From NCBI GenBank assembly GCA_905236635.1, contig CAJOCJ010000013.1, positions 1 to 51,940 of the forward strand: a stretch of 51,940 nt of DNA, written 5' to 3'. Below the pieces are notes generated by a model. It was not told where the DNA came from and did not search any database. It worked only from the letters and a program-made list of their open reading frames with translations. Position 1 is the stretch's first letter, and each line of letters begins with the position of its first letter. A program made the translations under genes and the position numbers. This document shows positions 9,656-19,043 of the stretch, one piece after another. The stretch is from an uncultured Bacteroidales bacterium (lineage in GTDB: Bacteria > Bacteroidota > Bacteroidia > Bacteroidales > F082).

Positions 9656-10675
9656 CTGCGTAGCGGTGCGAGCATACGGCGTCATGTCTTGTGTTCCAAA
9701 CTCACCGCGTTTATATTTCAGATAACCAGCCACGCCAATCATTGCGGCGTTGTCGGTGCTGAACTTGAATTTAGGTATGAACACCTCCCAGTGGTATCGT
9801 TGGCCGGCGGCGCGTAGAGCATCCTGTAGACCCGTGTTCGCGGACACGCCGCCGGCAATGGCGACCTGTCGTATTCCCGTGTCTTTCGCGGCTTTGATGA
9901 GCTTCTTCATCAGGGTGTCGATGATGTCCTTCTGGATGGAGGCACACAGGTCGGCCTTATTTTCCTCGATGAAGTTCTCGTTTTCTTTCAGTTTGTCTCT
10001 CAAGAAATATAAGAAACTAGTCTTCAACCCGCTGAAGCTGTAGTCGTAGCCTGGGATATGCGGCTTGGCGAACTGGAACGCGTCGGGGTTGCCTTCTTTC
10101 GCTAACCTGTTGATTATCGGGCCTCCTGGATATCCTAGTCCCATGATTTTTGCTGTCTTGTCGAATGCCTCGCCAGCAGCGTCGTCAATGGTCTTGCCAA
10201 GAATCTCCATATCGAAATAGTCGTTCACCTTCATGATTTGGGTGTGGCCGCCTGATACGGTGAGGCAAAGGAACGGAAACTGCGGCACAGGCGTAGGATT
10301 GTCGGGCTCCTGGGCGAAAAGTGCCAGCACATGGCCGTTGGTGTGATTAATTTCAATCATCGGGATGCCCATTGCGAGTGCGAAAGCCTTTGAAAATGAG
10401 GTGCCTACGAGCAATGAGCCTAAAAGTCCCGGACCACGTGTAAAAGATATTGCACTTATTTGATTTTTTTGTATATTTGCTTGCTTAATTGCGGCCTCAA
10501 CAACAGGAATGATATTCTGCTGGTGAGCACGCGACGCGAGCTCGGGGATGACGCCTCCATACTGGCGGTGAACCTCTTGATTAGCAATGACATTCGACAA
10601 TACTGTCGTGCCTCGGAGGACTGCCGCTGACGTGTCGTCACACGATGATTCGATGGCTAAAATGTATTCGTCCAT
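9653..10675 (-). CDS. tsaD: tRNA N6-adenosine threonylcarbamoyltransferase
   Basis: 340 residues from ATG 10675. This start places the conserved YILAIESSCDDTSAAV at residues 4-19; the frame stays open 15 codons upstream, but that would run into the tamB start and across the promoter motif. TsaD motifs seen: VIPELASRAHQ, the metal-binding HTNGH, LTVSGGHTQ, YPGGPIINRLA, YDYSFSGLKTS, AIAGGVSANTGL and FSTDNAAMIG. TsaD transfers the threonylcarbamoyl group from TC-AMP to A37 of ANN-decoding tRNAs, working with TsaB and TsaE in the cytoplasm. The gene diverges from tamB with only 12 bp between the start codons. A TAnnTTTG motif on this strand lies inside the first codons of tamB. Confidence 0.96.
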   Translation of the reverse strand: MDEYILAIESSCDDTSAAVLRGTTVLSNVIANQEVHRQYGGVIPELASRAHQQNIIPVVEAAIKQANIQKNQISAISFTRGPGLLGSLLVGTSFSKAFALAMGIPMIEINHTNGHVLALFAQEPDNPTPVPQFPFLCLTVSGGHTQIMKVNDYFDMEILGKTIDDAAGEAFDKTAKIMGLGYPGGPIINRLAKEGNPDAFQFAKPHIPGYDYSFSGLKTSFLYFLRDKLKENENFIEENKADLCASIQKDIIDTLMKKLIKAAKDTGIRQVAIAGGVSANTGLQDALRAAGQRYHWEVFIPKFKFSTDNAAMIGVAGYLKYKRGEFGTQDMTPYARTATQ

Positions 10676-10687
10676 AGCAATATAAGA

Positions 10688-13600
10688 ATGCGCAAAGGTA
10701 CAAAAAAGAATATTATACACGGCATTTTAATTATCTTTGTGATAATTTTTGCTCTCATGGCAAGCCTTGTGGCGGCTTTCCGTGACGTCACCGTGCAGAG
10801 TATGGTAGCGCGTTCTCTGGCAGGCGAGCTGTCGAAGAAACTCGACACCGACGTAAAAATCCGGACGTTTTACATCACCGACAAACTCACGGCACGTATG
10901 GAAGACGTGGTGTTTAACGACCTCGACGGCTATCCGATGTTTAACATAGGCGTGCTAGATGCCAGGTTTTATCCTTTAACTACCACAGATGACCTTAGAA
11001 TAAGAGAGGTCTATCTGAAAGATGTGTTGGGACGTATTGTTAAATATGAGGGCTACGACAAGATCAACATAAAAGAGATTCTTGAACAACTGGGTCTTGG
11101 CAAAAATAATGGCAAAGGTGGCTTACAGATGAGCATCGACGATCTGAGACTCGATAACGGCCATGTCATTTTCTGGAATCAGAATAAAGACAAACCCGAA
11201 AAGCTCGGCATGGACTATGCCCATATCGACATCGACAGCATCTATACCTATGTCACCGGTTTGGAAGTCTATAATGACACAGTCCTCGGCGACGTCCATT
11301 ACCTGAGAGGTAAGGACAAATGCGGACTGGTTCTTGACAACGCCAAAGGCAACGTGCTTTTCTGCGAGAAAAGTCTCAACGTCGATGGACTGGTTATCGA
11401 GACAGGGGAGTCGCGTGCCGACCTTGACCTGCGTTTCGACTATGGGACGTCGCACGCTTATCTTCAATTCGTCGACTCAGTGACAATACATGGCAATATA
11501 CGCGAATCGACGATATTACTAAGCGATTTGAGATATTTTTCATGGGTTCTCGACAGAATGCCTGATAAGTTCGTTTTTACTGGTCAATATGATGGCCCGG
11601 TGAGTGACTTCACGGTGAACGATTTCGTGGCGGAGTTCGGCAACGAGTCGTTTATCGACGCCGACATCTCATTCAAGGGATTGCCTAATTTCTTTAACAC
11701 TTTCATCGATGTCAACATCCGAAATATGTATTCGTCATATGAGGATACAAAGAACTTCGCCATACCTGCCGCATCAGAGACGGTGCCAATTCCTGAGATG
11801 CTCGCCGGGATGGGGAGATACTCGTTGAGTGGTTACTATCAGGGTTATGCACGCGACTTCAAGACAGAGTTTGACTTCTACTCAGAGATGGGCGATGTGT
11901 ATGCCAACGTGTATCTCAATACCGATGAGGAGAAGATGTATGCATTCGATATCACAGGTGAAGGTATTAAACTTGACGATATACTGGGCACTAACGACGG
12001 CGCCGAGGCCACATTCCAATTCGTGATGAACGGCGAGGGACTGGATGAGAAAGAGACCGATTTTGATGCAGATATGTATTTTAAATCGTTGAAAATAAAT
12101 AGAAATGAGTTTAACGACTTCAACGTTCACGGGGAATATCAGAAACAGTTGCTTCAGGTGCATACCGACGTTAACGATCCTTTGGTGACACTAGCCCTTA
12201 ACTCATCAATTGATTTCAGCAGGGATTTGCCTTACTATAACATAAAAGCCATTATTGATAATGCCGATTTGAAAAAGCTTCATCTGCTTGATAATGATAG
12301 CATTATGCTTCTGTCAACTATTGTTCATGCAGGTTTTTGCGGTAACGACATTGATAATATCAAAGGTAATCTGGATATTGAAAACACCAAATATTTCAAT
12401 GGGGAAGAGTATCTGATGAAAGACTTCAACGCTACGGTGGATGAGATCAGCGGCATTAAGGACGTGAATATCAGTTGCGATTTCTTTGAGTTTAGGGGAT
12501 TCGGCGTTGTCAATGCCAAAACACTTGTCAACTCCTTGAAAAACACGGCAAAAAGTTATGTCGATATGCCTGAATGGTTCAACGATGTCACCCCTGATAC
12601 TGAAGACCAGAATTTCTCGTTTAACATCACGTTTAATGACACGCGGACGCTCTCTAAGCTGTTTATGCCATCGTTGTATGTAAGGAGCGGCACCACCATC
12701 CATCAGGCTTATAACAACCTGTACGCCAGCCACACGGCAACGACTCTTAGTTCACCGGAGATATGGTTCAACGGCATCAGGTTTAACGATTTGTTTGTTC
12801 AAAGTACGGCAACATACGATGAGTTGACGACGCATCTCTCGTTAAGTGAAATCATTCTAAGAGACAGCACCGAGACCAATCCTGATGCGATAAAAATTGA
12901 GGATCTCAGGATTATGACAAAATGCGCCGATGATAAGATTACGGCCGATTTGTATTGGGATGACCTTGATGACGCAGACCATAACAAAGCCCATATCAAG
13001 TCGGAGTTTATACCTTATGAAAAGGCTGGAGGTCGTCTGAATATCCAGTCAAGACTGATATGTGTGAACGACACCTTATGGCATCTTGATCCGAAATGCC
13101 ATATTGATTTCAATAAAAACAACACTGTTTTCGACAGTCTCATTCTCTTTACAAGAAATCAGAACCTCGCTGTACACGGTGTGTTTCCGAGACATGTGAC
13201 CGACACTCTGATTGCGGAATTTCACAACTTTAACATCTCCAATCTCGATTTTGTCACAAAAGGAAATAATTTGAATTTCGACGGCAGGCTCAACGGATTT
13301 GTAAGTATTTCTGGCTTAAGCGAGGAAATGGCATTCTCTTCGAACCTCGATTTGACCGATTGTTATATCAATGGTCAGGAGTTGGGACATGTCAAGGCTT
13401 ATGCCGACTGGTACGATCCGGACGAGTCGGTGAAACTCAATATGGAGGTGTATAACAGCGTATCTGCAAAGACAGACCATAAGACGGTGGGGGTTACAGG
13501 CTTCTATTATCCTAAGAAAAGTGCTGATAATCTGCGTCTTGACATGACTTGCGACGGGTTCCGGCTTGAGACGGTGTCGCCTTTTGTCAGTAAGTTAGTG

Positions 13601-15157
13601 ACCAGGATGGGAGGTTATGCCGGCGGTCATCTGCAGGTTAGTGGTTCTGTAAGCGATCCTGTGGTGGTGGGCACCATGACCATGAAAAAGGCAGGCTGCT
13701 GTGTCAATTATCTCAATAATTACTATACTTTCAACGATAAAATCACTCTTGAGGAAGATAAGATTGTTTTTGATAACATAGCTATCCACGATACGTTAGG
13801 TAATACTGCTGTTTTGAATGGAGCCATCCATCACGACCATCTGAGAGATTTCAATTTTGATTTGAATCTGAGATGCAACGACTTCATAGCGCTCAACATT
13901 CCGGCAGAGAAGGCACAAGGCTTCTACGGAACCGCCATCGCCGACGGCACCGTGAAGATAAGCGGTCCTATCAACGATATCTCGATGGATATCAGCGCGC
14001 TTACTAAGAAAGGCACCGAGATAGATGTGCCGCTTTCTGGAACGAGTAGCATTGAGAACAACTTCGTCGTGTTTGTACAGAAAACAGTGGAGAAGGACAC
14101 GATAGAGGAGAAGTTCGTCCCTGAGGTGGTGAAGGAAGAACGCAACTTCACCATGGACCTGCGTGCTGGCGTCAACTCCGATGCTGTCGTCAACATTTAC
14201 TTGCCGCAGAATATGGGTAACATCAGTTCGCGCGGCACGGGACTTCTCAATATCGGGCTGGACAAAGGCAACTTCGAGCTGCGTGGCGATTACAGGATAC
14301 AAAGCGGAACGTTCAATTTCACTCTTGAGATGGTGAAGAAGACGTTCTCCCTGCGCGAGGGCGGCACCATCCGTTGGACAGGCGATCCTGCCGACGCTGA
14401 CATCGACATCGTCGGCGTGTATCACACGAAGTCATCACTTACCTCGCTGGGTACAGAACTGGTGGATTCTACCGCAATGACCAACAACGTCAATGTGGAT
14501 TGTATCATCAGGCTCACCAACAAGCTCACCGACCCGACGATAACCTTTGGCATCGACCTCCCTAATGCTAAGGAAGATACAAGAAACATTGTGTTTTCAG
14601 TTATAGACACCACCAACCAGGCGGTAATGGCTCAGCAGGTGTTCTCACTCATGATGCTGAGTTCGTTCTCATATACTGCAGGCAGCAATATCTCGCGTTT
14701 CGGCACCAATGCTGGCTACGGCGTCATCACAAGTCAGCTGAGCAGTCTGCTGTCGCAGATACACGAGAATGTCGATGTGGGTATCAACTATACACCTAAC
14801 GACAGGCTCACCAATGAGGAACTCGAGGTGGCTCTATCTACACAGCTTTTCGACGACCGGCTCATCATAGAAGGTAACTTCGGCGTGATACGAGGCAACA
14901 GAAGCGATGCCGACAACGCCAACAACATTGTTGGTGACGTCGACCTGACATTCCGACTGACACGACGACTCAGCCTCAAGGCTTATAACCACACGAATAT
15001 CAAGAATAATTACTACTATTATTCTATCGAAAACTACTCCGACTTCACACAAGGCGTGGGTCTCTCGTTCTCACAGAGTTTCGACAGCCTGAAGGAGGTG
15101 TTTACTCTTCATAGGAAGAACAACAAGAAAAAACAAAAACAAGATGTCCCAAGGTAA
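10688..15157 (+). CDS. tamB: TamB/DUF490 family inter-membrane protein
   Basis: 1489 residues. An N-terminal membrane anchor (residues ~9-31, IIHGILIIFVIIFALMASLVAAF) precedes an AsmA-like beginning (SLAGELSKKLDTDVKIRTFYITDKL) and a long beta-rich body expected to form a hydrophobic groove. The C-terminal ~400 residues match the TamB/DUF490 domain: NIGLDKGNFELRGDYRIQSGTFNFTL, GTIRWTGDPADADIDI and ITFGIDLPNAKEDTRN. TamB-like proteins bridge the inner and outer membranes and are implicated in phospholipid transport and outer-membrane protein assembly. No TamA/BamA partner lies in the window. Start 10688 is preferred because later ATGs would remove the anchor. The 3' end overlaps the next gene by 14 bp, suggesting translational coupling. 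Confidence 0.9.
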   Translation: MRKGTKKNIIHGILIIFVIIFALMASLVAAFRDVTVQSMVARSLAGELSKKLDTDVKIRTFYITDKLTARMEDVVFNDLDGYPMFNIGVLDARFYPLTTTDDLRIREVYLKDVLGRIVKYEGYDKINIKEILEQLGLGKNNGKGGLQMSIDDLRLDNGHVIFWNQNKDKPEKLGMDYAHIDIDSIYTYVTGLEVYNDTVLGDVHYLRGKDKCGLVLDNAKGNVLFCEKSLNVDGLVIETGESRADLDLRFDYGTSHAYLQFVDSVTIHGNIRESTILLSDLRYFSWVLDRMPDKFVFTGQYDGPVSDFTVNDFVAEFGNESFIDADISFKGLPNFFNTFIDVNIRNMYSSYEDTKNFAIPAASETVPIPEMLAGMGRYSLSGYYQGYARDFKTEFDFYSEMGDVYANVYLNTDEEKMYAFDITGEGIKLDDILGTNDGAEATFQFVMNGEGLDEKETDFDADMYFKSLKINRNEFNDFNVHGEYQKQLLQVHTDVNDPLVTLALNSSIDFSRDLPYYNIKAIIDNADLKKLHLLDNDSIMLLSTIVHAGFCGNDIDNIKGNLDIENTKYFNGEEYLMKDFNATVDEISGIKDVNISCDFFEFRGFGVVNAKTLVNSLKNTAKSYVDMPEWFNDVTPDTEDQNFSFNITFNDTRTLSKLFMPSLYVRSGTTIHQAYNNLYASHTATTLSSPEIWFNGIRFNDLFVQSTATYDELTTHLSLSEIILRDSTETNPDAIKIEDLRIMTKCADDKITADLYWDDLDDADHNKAHIKSEFIPYEKAGGRLNIQSRLICVNDTLWHLDPKCHIDFNKNNTVFDSLILFTRNQNLAVHGVFPRHVTDTLIAEFHNFNISNLDFVTKGNNLNFDGRLNGFVSISGLSEEMAFSSNLDLTDCYINGQELGHVKAYADWYDPDESVKLNMEVYNSVSAKTDHKTVGVTGFYYPKKSADNLRLDMTCDGFRLETVSPFVSKLVTRMGGYAGGHLQVSGSVSDPVVVGTMTMKKAGCCVNYLNNYYTFNDKITLEEDKIVFDNIAIHDTLGNTAVLNGAIHHDHLRDFNFDLNLRCNDFIALNIPAEKAQGFYGTAIADGTVKISGPINDISMDISALTKKGTEIDVPLSGTSSIENNFVVFVQKTVEKDTIEEKFVPEVVKEERNFTMDLRAGVNSDAVVNIYLPQNMGNISSRGTGLLNIGLDKGNFELRGDYRIQSGTFNFTLEMVKKTFSLREGGTIRWTGDPADADIDIVGVYHTKSSLTSLGTELVDSTAMTNNVNVDCIIRLTNKLTDPTITFGIDLPNAKEDTRNIVFSVIDTTNQAVMAQQVFSLMMLSSFSYTAGSNISRFGTNAGYGVITSQLSSLLSQIHENVDVGINYTPNDRLTNEELEVALSTQLFDDRLIIEGNFGVIRGNRSDADNANNIVGDVDLTFRLTRRLSLKAYNHTNIKNNYYYYSIENYSDFTQGVGLSFSQSFDSLKEVFTLHRKNNKKKQKQDVPR
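10693..10700 (-). promoter_or_regulatory. Bacteroidota -7 promoter motif for tsaD
   Basis: TACCTTTG on the minus strand fits TAnnTTTG and ends 17 bp before the tsaD ATG. It lies within codons 2-5 of tamB. No clear -33 TTTG was found at the expected distance. Confidence 0.5.
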
Positions 15158-18100
15158 GCAATTCAAGATATATAAAGCCTCCGCTGGTTCGGGTAAGACT
15201 TTCACGATAGTGAAGGAGTATCTGACTTTGTGTCTTGACCAAAATCCCGATGCATACCGTGAAATCCTGGCCGTGACATTCACTAACAAGGCGGCCAGCG
15301 AGATGAAAGCCAAGATATTGCGTTTCCTTTTGGGGTTCATCGAGGGTTCAAAAAAAGGTGATATCCTACAGATGAAAGGGTATCTGATGTCAACTTTAAA
15401 CATTGATGAGACAGAACTTGTTAGACGGGCTAATATATTGTATACCAATATGTTGCATAACTATAGCGACATGGCGGTATGCACCATCGACAGCTTCGTC
15501 CAGCGCCTTTCACGTAGTTTCGCAAAAGAGTTGGAGCTTCCTGGGCAGTATAGTGTGATGCTGGACAGCGATGACCTTATCGACGAGATTATCCGCCGCC
15601 TATCTGACAAAATAGGCAAAGACAAGTTCATAACCACAATCGTGTCGAATTACGTGAAATATAACCTCTCGGAAGAGAATGACGGAAATACCAAGAAGCT
15701 GATAGGAGATTTTATCGAGAAACTGCTTGCAGAGGACGCTTATCGTAAAGGCAACGGTAAGAATTTCAATGTATTAGATGAGAATAAGTTTAATCAGATT
15801 AAGAATTACCTTGAGTCTGAAATTGCTAAGATAGAAAAGAATCTTCCAACTATTGTCAATGATATAGAAAGTGAAGAAAAAATATTGGGCATCACGGATG
15901 AGGATTATAATGGACAGACAAGGGGTCTCCCATCGGTGAAAAAGAAGATGCGGGATGGTGAAGGCAAAGTTACTACTCCAAGTATTGATGTTATTCTGAA
16001 CGGTGATAAACGCTGGAACAACGCTAAAAGTAAGATTTCTGGTGATACGATAGTTTCGGTTTACATTAAGGCGATTGAAAAATATAAATCGTTGTATACC
16101 AAGAAGTTGGTCTTTGAATTGATTAACAAAGACCTGTATCTTTATACCCTGCGCAATAATATTTTTGAGATGATACGGGATTTTATCGATGAGACATCGC
16201 AGGTACATATCACAGAGTTTAACAAGCGTATTTCCGACATTTTGGGCGATTGTTCAGTGCCGTTCATTTATGAGAGGATAGGCGAGAAATACAAGCATTA
16301 TTTCATCGATGAGTTTCAAGATACCTCTGTGTTGCAATGGCAGAATTTCCTGCCATTGATGGATAACAGCCTCTCGAATGGCAACATGAACATGGTGGTG
16401 GGCGACGCCAAGCAGTCGATTTATAGATTTAGAAATGGAGAGGTTGAGCAAATCATCAACTTACCTAAGATTTACAGACGTCCGAAAGGCAGCTTTGGCG
16501 ATTCATGCGAGCAACAGTTTGTCGCCTCGGCACAAAAGATGACTCTCGGGACCAATTACCGCTCGTCGAAGAATGTGATAAAGTTCAACAACACATTTTT
16601 CCGCTATGCTGAGCGTTTCCTGAATATTCCTGGTGTTTATAATGATGCCGAACAGGCATATGACCCTAAAAAACAAGGCGGATTTGTCTCCGTCGAGGTG
16701 TTTGACGGTGCCTTGAAATCAGCGGAATACAAGGAAAAAGTCAAAGCGTCAATGTTGGCAAAAATACGCGAACTGAAATCGCATGGTGTTGATTATAAAG
16801 ATATTACGATATTGGTACGCTCCAATAACGACGGTACCGATATAGCCAATTATCTGGTTTCACACGGCATTGATGTTTTGTCGGCGGAGTCGGTTCTTTT
16901 GCAGACATCCGACAAGGTTCAATTGGTTGTCAATACTTTGCGTTCGATGGTCGATGACAAGAACCCTGTGACGAAGTTGGCTATTGACCATTTTTCGAAA
17001 GATGTTGATACAACATGCCACGTCAATAAAAACGACACATCTTACAATTTATACGATACTTGTATCCAAATTTGTAAATCATATAGTTTCAATGTGTTGG
17101 AAGACGTGTTTCTGCAGTATTTCATGAATAAGGTCAATGAATGGCAGAGTCGTCACAGTGCCGGAATAGGCGACTTTTTGGAGTATTGGGATAAGAAAAA
17201 GGAAAAGTTGGCGGTAGAGATGACCGGCGACCTGGACTGTGTCACCATTATGACCGTTCATAAGGCGAAGGGACTGGAATTCAAGGTGGTGTTGTATCCG
17301 TATGCACCTCCACAATTGTTATCAACACAATCCACAAAAACTGAGATATGGGTGCAATGCGCTGATAATCAATATACTAAAGACATCCCGCATCTTGATG
17401 CGTTTCTATTGAAGTTGACGAAAAAAATTATGGTCGGTACTGAATTTGAGTCTTATTACGAGAAAGAAAGGAACAAGACAGCACTCGACAATCTCAACAT
17501 TATGTACGTGGCGATGACTCGTGCCAAAAACATGCTGTTTATCTACACAATTGATAAGAAACCTAAAGAATCTGACAATAACAAGAAATCTGACAATAGC
17601 TCTAACCTCTTTACCGATTTCTTCGCGGATAATAACGTTCCTGATGGCAGTGATGTTTTTGTAAAGAATGATGAATTTATAATTGTAAAAGGCGAGGAGA
17701 CGACCGTATACAACTATGGCGATTTCGATTCTACTTTATTGACAGTCAAGGAGGAAGACACTAAAGACGATGAGGTGAAGATTCTGGAGTTGAAAGATGG
17801 CGACAAGGCTCCGACTACTTTGAATTGGTTTGAAAAGCTTAAAGTCGACGCTGATCCTACTATGCTTTGGGCGGAGAAAGGCACGTTCAGGCCTGACACA
17901 TGGGGCTCGTTGGTGCATCAGATTCTGTCGAGAATCAAGACCATCGACGATGCTGAGAAGGCGCTGAGGCCATATGTCAACGACGGTACCATCGATGCCG
18001 AGCAGGCTGCTAAGCTGCTTGATACATTCCGTAAGGTGACTGAGATTCCTGAGCTGAAACCCGCTTTTTCTGCTGATGCCATTGTGAAAAACGAGATGGA

Positions 18101-18335
18101 TATCCACACTTCCGACGGCCGCATCATACGTCCAGACAGATATGCCGAGACTCCACAAGGCACCATTCTTATAGACTACAAGACTGGCAAGGAGCATGAG
18201 GAGTATTTCAACCAGCTCCAGGACTATATGTCGGCGCTCATCCAGATGAACGGAAACAAAAAATTAAAGGCTTATCTCGTTTATTTGGATGACGAAATAA
18301 GCCTTGTTGAGGTCAAGATGGACCGTCTGTTCTGA
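15144..18335 (+). CDS. AddA/RecB-like UvrD-family helicase with C-terminal PD-(D/E)XK nuclease
   Basis: 1063 residues. UvrD/SF1A motifs in order: Walker A ASAGSGKT (12-19), TFTNKAASEMK, motif II DEFQDT (389-394), VVGDAKQSIYRFR (III), TNYRSS (IV), TVHKAKGLEF (V, His706) and YVAMTRAK (VI). The C-terminus has GSLVHQIL, RPDRY (Asp998) and IDYKTG (Asp1011, Lys1013), a RecB-type nuclease site. Such proteins unwind and resect double-strand ends for RecA loading. In Bacteroidota AddA normally pairs with AddB, but no AddB-like gene is adjacent. The start lies inside the tamB end (14-bp overlap). The stop directly abuts the stop of the convergent nitroreductase gene. AddA is the best name, but a stand-alone UvrD-nuclease cannot be excluded. 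Confidence 0.88.
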   Translation: MSQGKQFKIYKASAGSGKTFTIVKEYLTLCLDQNPDAYREILAVTFTNKAASEMKAKILRFLLGFIEGSKKGDILQMKGYLMSTLNIDETELVRRANILYTNMLHNYSDMAVCTIDSFVQRLSRSFAKELELPGQYSVMLDSDDLIDEIIRRLSDKIGKDKFITTIVSNYVKYNLSEENDGNTKKLIGDFIEKLLAEDAYRKGNGKNFNVLDENKFNQIKNYLESEIAKIEKNLPTIVNDIESEEKILGITDEDYNGQTRGLPSVKKKMRDGEGKVTTPSIDVILNGDKRWNNAKSKISGDTIVSVYIKAIEKYKSLYTKKLVFELINKDLYLYTLRNNIFEMIRDFIDETSQVHITEFNKRISDILGDCSVPFIYERIGEKYKHYFIDEFQDTSVLQWQNFLPLMDNSLSNGNMNMVVGDAKQSIYRFRNGEVEQIINLPKIYRRPKGSFGDSCEQQFVASAQKMTLGTNYRSSKNVIKFNNTFFRYAERFLNIPGVYNDAEQAYDPKKQGGFVSVEVFDGALKSAEYKEKVKASMLAKIRELKSHGVDYKDITILVRSNNDGTDIANYLVSHGIDVLSAESVLLQTSDKVQLVVNTLRSMVDDKNPVTKLAIDHFSKDVDTTCHVNKNDTSYNLYDTCIQICKSYSFNVLEDVFLQYFMNKVNEWQSRHSAGIGDFLEYWDKKKEKLAVEMTGDLDCVTIMTVHKAKGLEFKVVLYPYAPPQLLSTQSTKTEIWVQCADNQYTKDIPHLDAFLLKLTKKIMVGTEFESYYEKERNKTALDNLNIMYVAMTRAKNMLFIYTIDKKPKESDNNKKSDNSSNLFTDFFADNNVPDGSDVFVKNDEFIIVKGEETTVYNYGDFDSTLLTVKEEDTKDDEVKILELKDGDKAPTTLNWFEKLKVDADPTMLWAEKGTFRPDTWGSLVHQILSRIKTIDDAEKALRPYVNDGTIDAEQAAKLLDTFRKVTEIPELKPAFSADAIVKNEMDIHTSDGRIIRPDRYAETPQGTILIDYKTGKEHEEYFNQLQDYMSALIQMNGNKKLKAYLVYLDDEISLVEVKMDRLF

Positions 18336-18953
18336 TTATTTTATCCAGTAAACGTAATTATCTTTTCTCGGTCTTGCGACAGGGTAGTCGCCTTTCACGT
18401 AGCCGAGGATGCAGTTGCCGATACCGACATATTTCGTGTCGTCGATGCCGAGGTCACGGAGGATGGCTTTGCCTTCTTCTGTCTCAAACACCTCTTTTGC
18501 TCTGTGAATCCAGCATGAGCCGAGTCCTTTGGCGTGAGCGGCGTTGAGCAGGTTGCCCATCACCAATGAGCCGTCTTCTTTCCATGTGAATGCGGCTGTG
18601 GTGTCGGCGAGAACCACTAAGACGACAGGAGCGCCATAGAATGGATCCATGTCGTTGTCTTTGCCGAACACGGCGGCGTTGAGTTTGCTCAGCTTGTCGC
18701 GCACCTCACGGTTGGTCACGGCGATGATGATAGGGGTTTGTTTGTTCATCCCTGTAGGGGCGTAGGTGCCGGCCTCGCAAATTTCTTCGATAACTTCCAT
18801 CGGAGGCACCTCGTCGGTGTAGCTGCGCACGCTGCGGCGCGTCAGCAGGTCTTCCATAGTAGTATTCATCATAGTTTCAGTTGTTTCTTCGGATTTGTTG
18901 CAGCAGCTGCCCAGCATGAGCGCCGCAGCGATGATCAATAGTACTTTTTTCAT
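18336..18953 (-). CDS. Nitroreductase family flavoprotein with lipoprotein signal
   Basis: 205 residues. MKKVLLIIAAALMLGSC is a lipoprotein signal with Cys17. The mature part is a nitroreductase: LLTRRSVRSYTDEVPPMEVIEEICEAGTYAPTGMNKQTPIIIAVT carries the FMN-binding Arg-Arg-Ser-x-Arg start, and a later GLGSCWIHRA and GIGNCILGY complete the fold. The family uses FMN and NAD(P)H to reduce nitro compounds, quinones or similar substrates. Here the signal implies a membrane-attached location outside the cytoplasm, where NAD(P)H is not expected; the electron donor and substrate are unknown. The gene is convergent with the helicase-nuclease (stop codons abut) and divergent from the symporter, with a TAnnTTTG motif 21 bp upstream. 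Confidence 0.87.
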   Translation of the reverse strand: MKKVLLIIAAALMLGSCCNKSEETTETMMNTTMEDLLTRRSVRSYTDEVPPMEVIEEICEAGTYAPTGMNKQTPIIIAVTNREVRDKLSKLNAAVFGKDNDMDPFYGAPVVLVVLADTTAAFTWKEDGSLVMGNLLNAAHAKGLGSCWIHRAKEVFETEEGKAILRDLGIDDTKYVGIGNCILGYVKGDYPVARPRKDNYVYWIK

Positions 18954-18974
18954 TTTTCATAAGATTTTAGACCA

Positions 18975-18982
18975 CAAAGATA
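18975..18982 (-). promoter_or_regulatory. -7 promoter motif for the nitroreductase gene
   Basis: TATCTTTG on the minus strand, 21 bp before the ATG at 18953. It shares a 90-bp divergent intergenic region with the symporter promoter. Confidence 0.6.
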
Positions 18983-19015
18983 CAAAATTCCAACGACCAA
19001 TAGCCGAAAAATTCT

Positions 19016-19023
19016 TATTTTTG
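19016..19023 (+). promoter_or_regulatory. -7 promoter motif for the sodium:solute symporter gene
   Basis: TATTTTTG fits TAnnTTTG and ends 20 bp before ATG 19044. Confidence 0.55.
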
Positions 19024-19043
19024 CACCGTTTTTTAGAAAAATA

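Noticed and set aside
10733..10740. TATCTTTG motif on the plus strand just after the tamB start
   Set aside because: Using it would remove the N-terminal membrane anchor of TamB; it codes for the hydrophobic segment and is probably chance.
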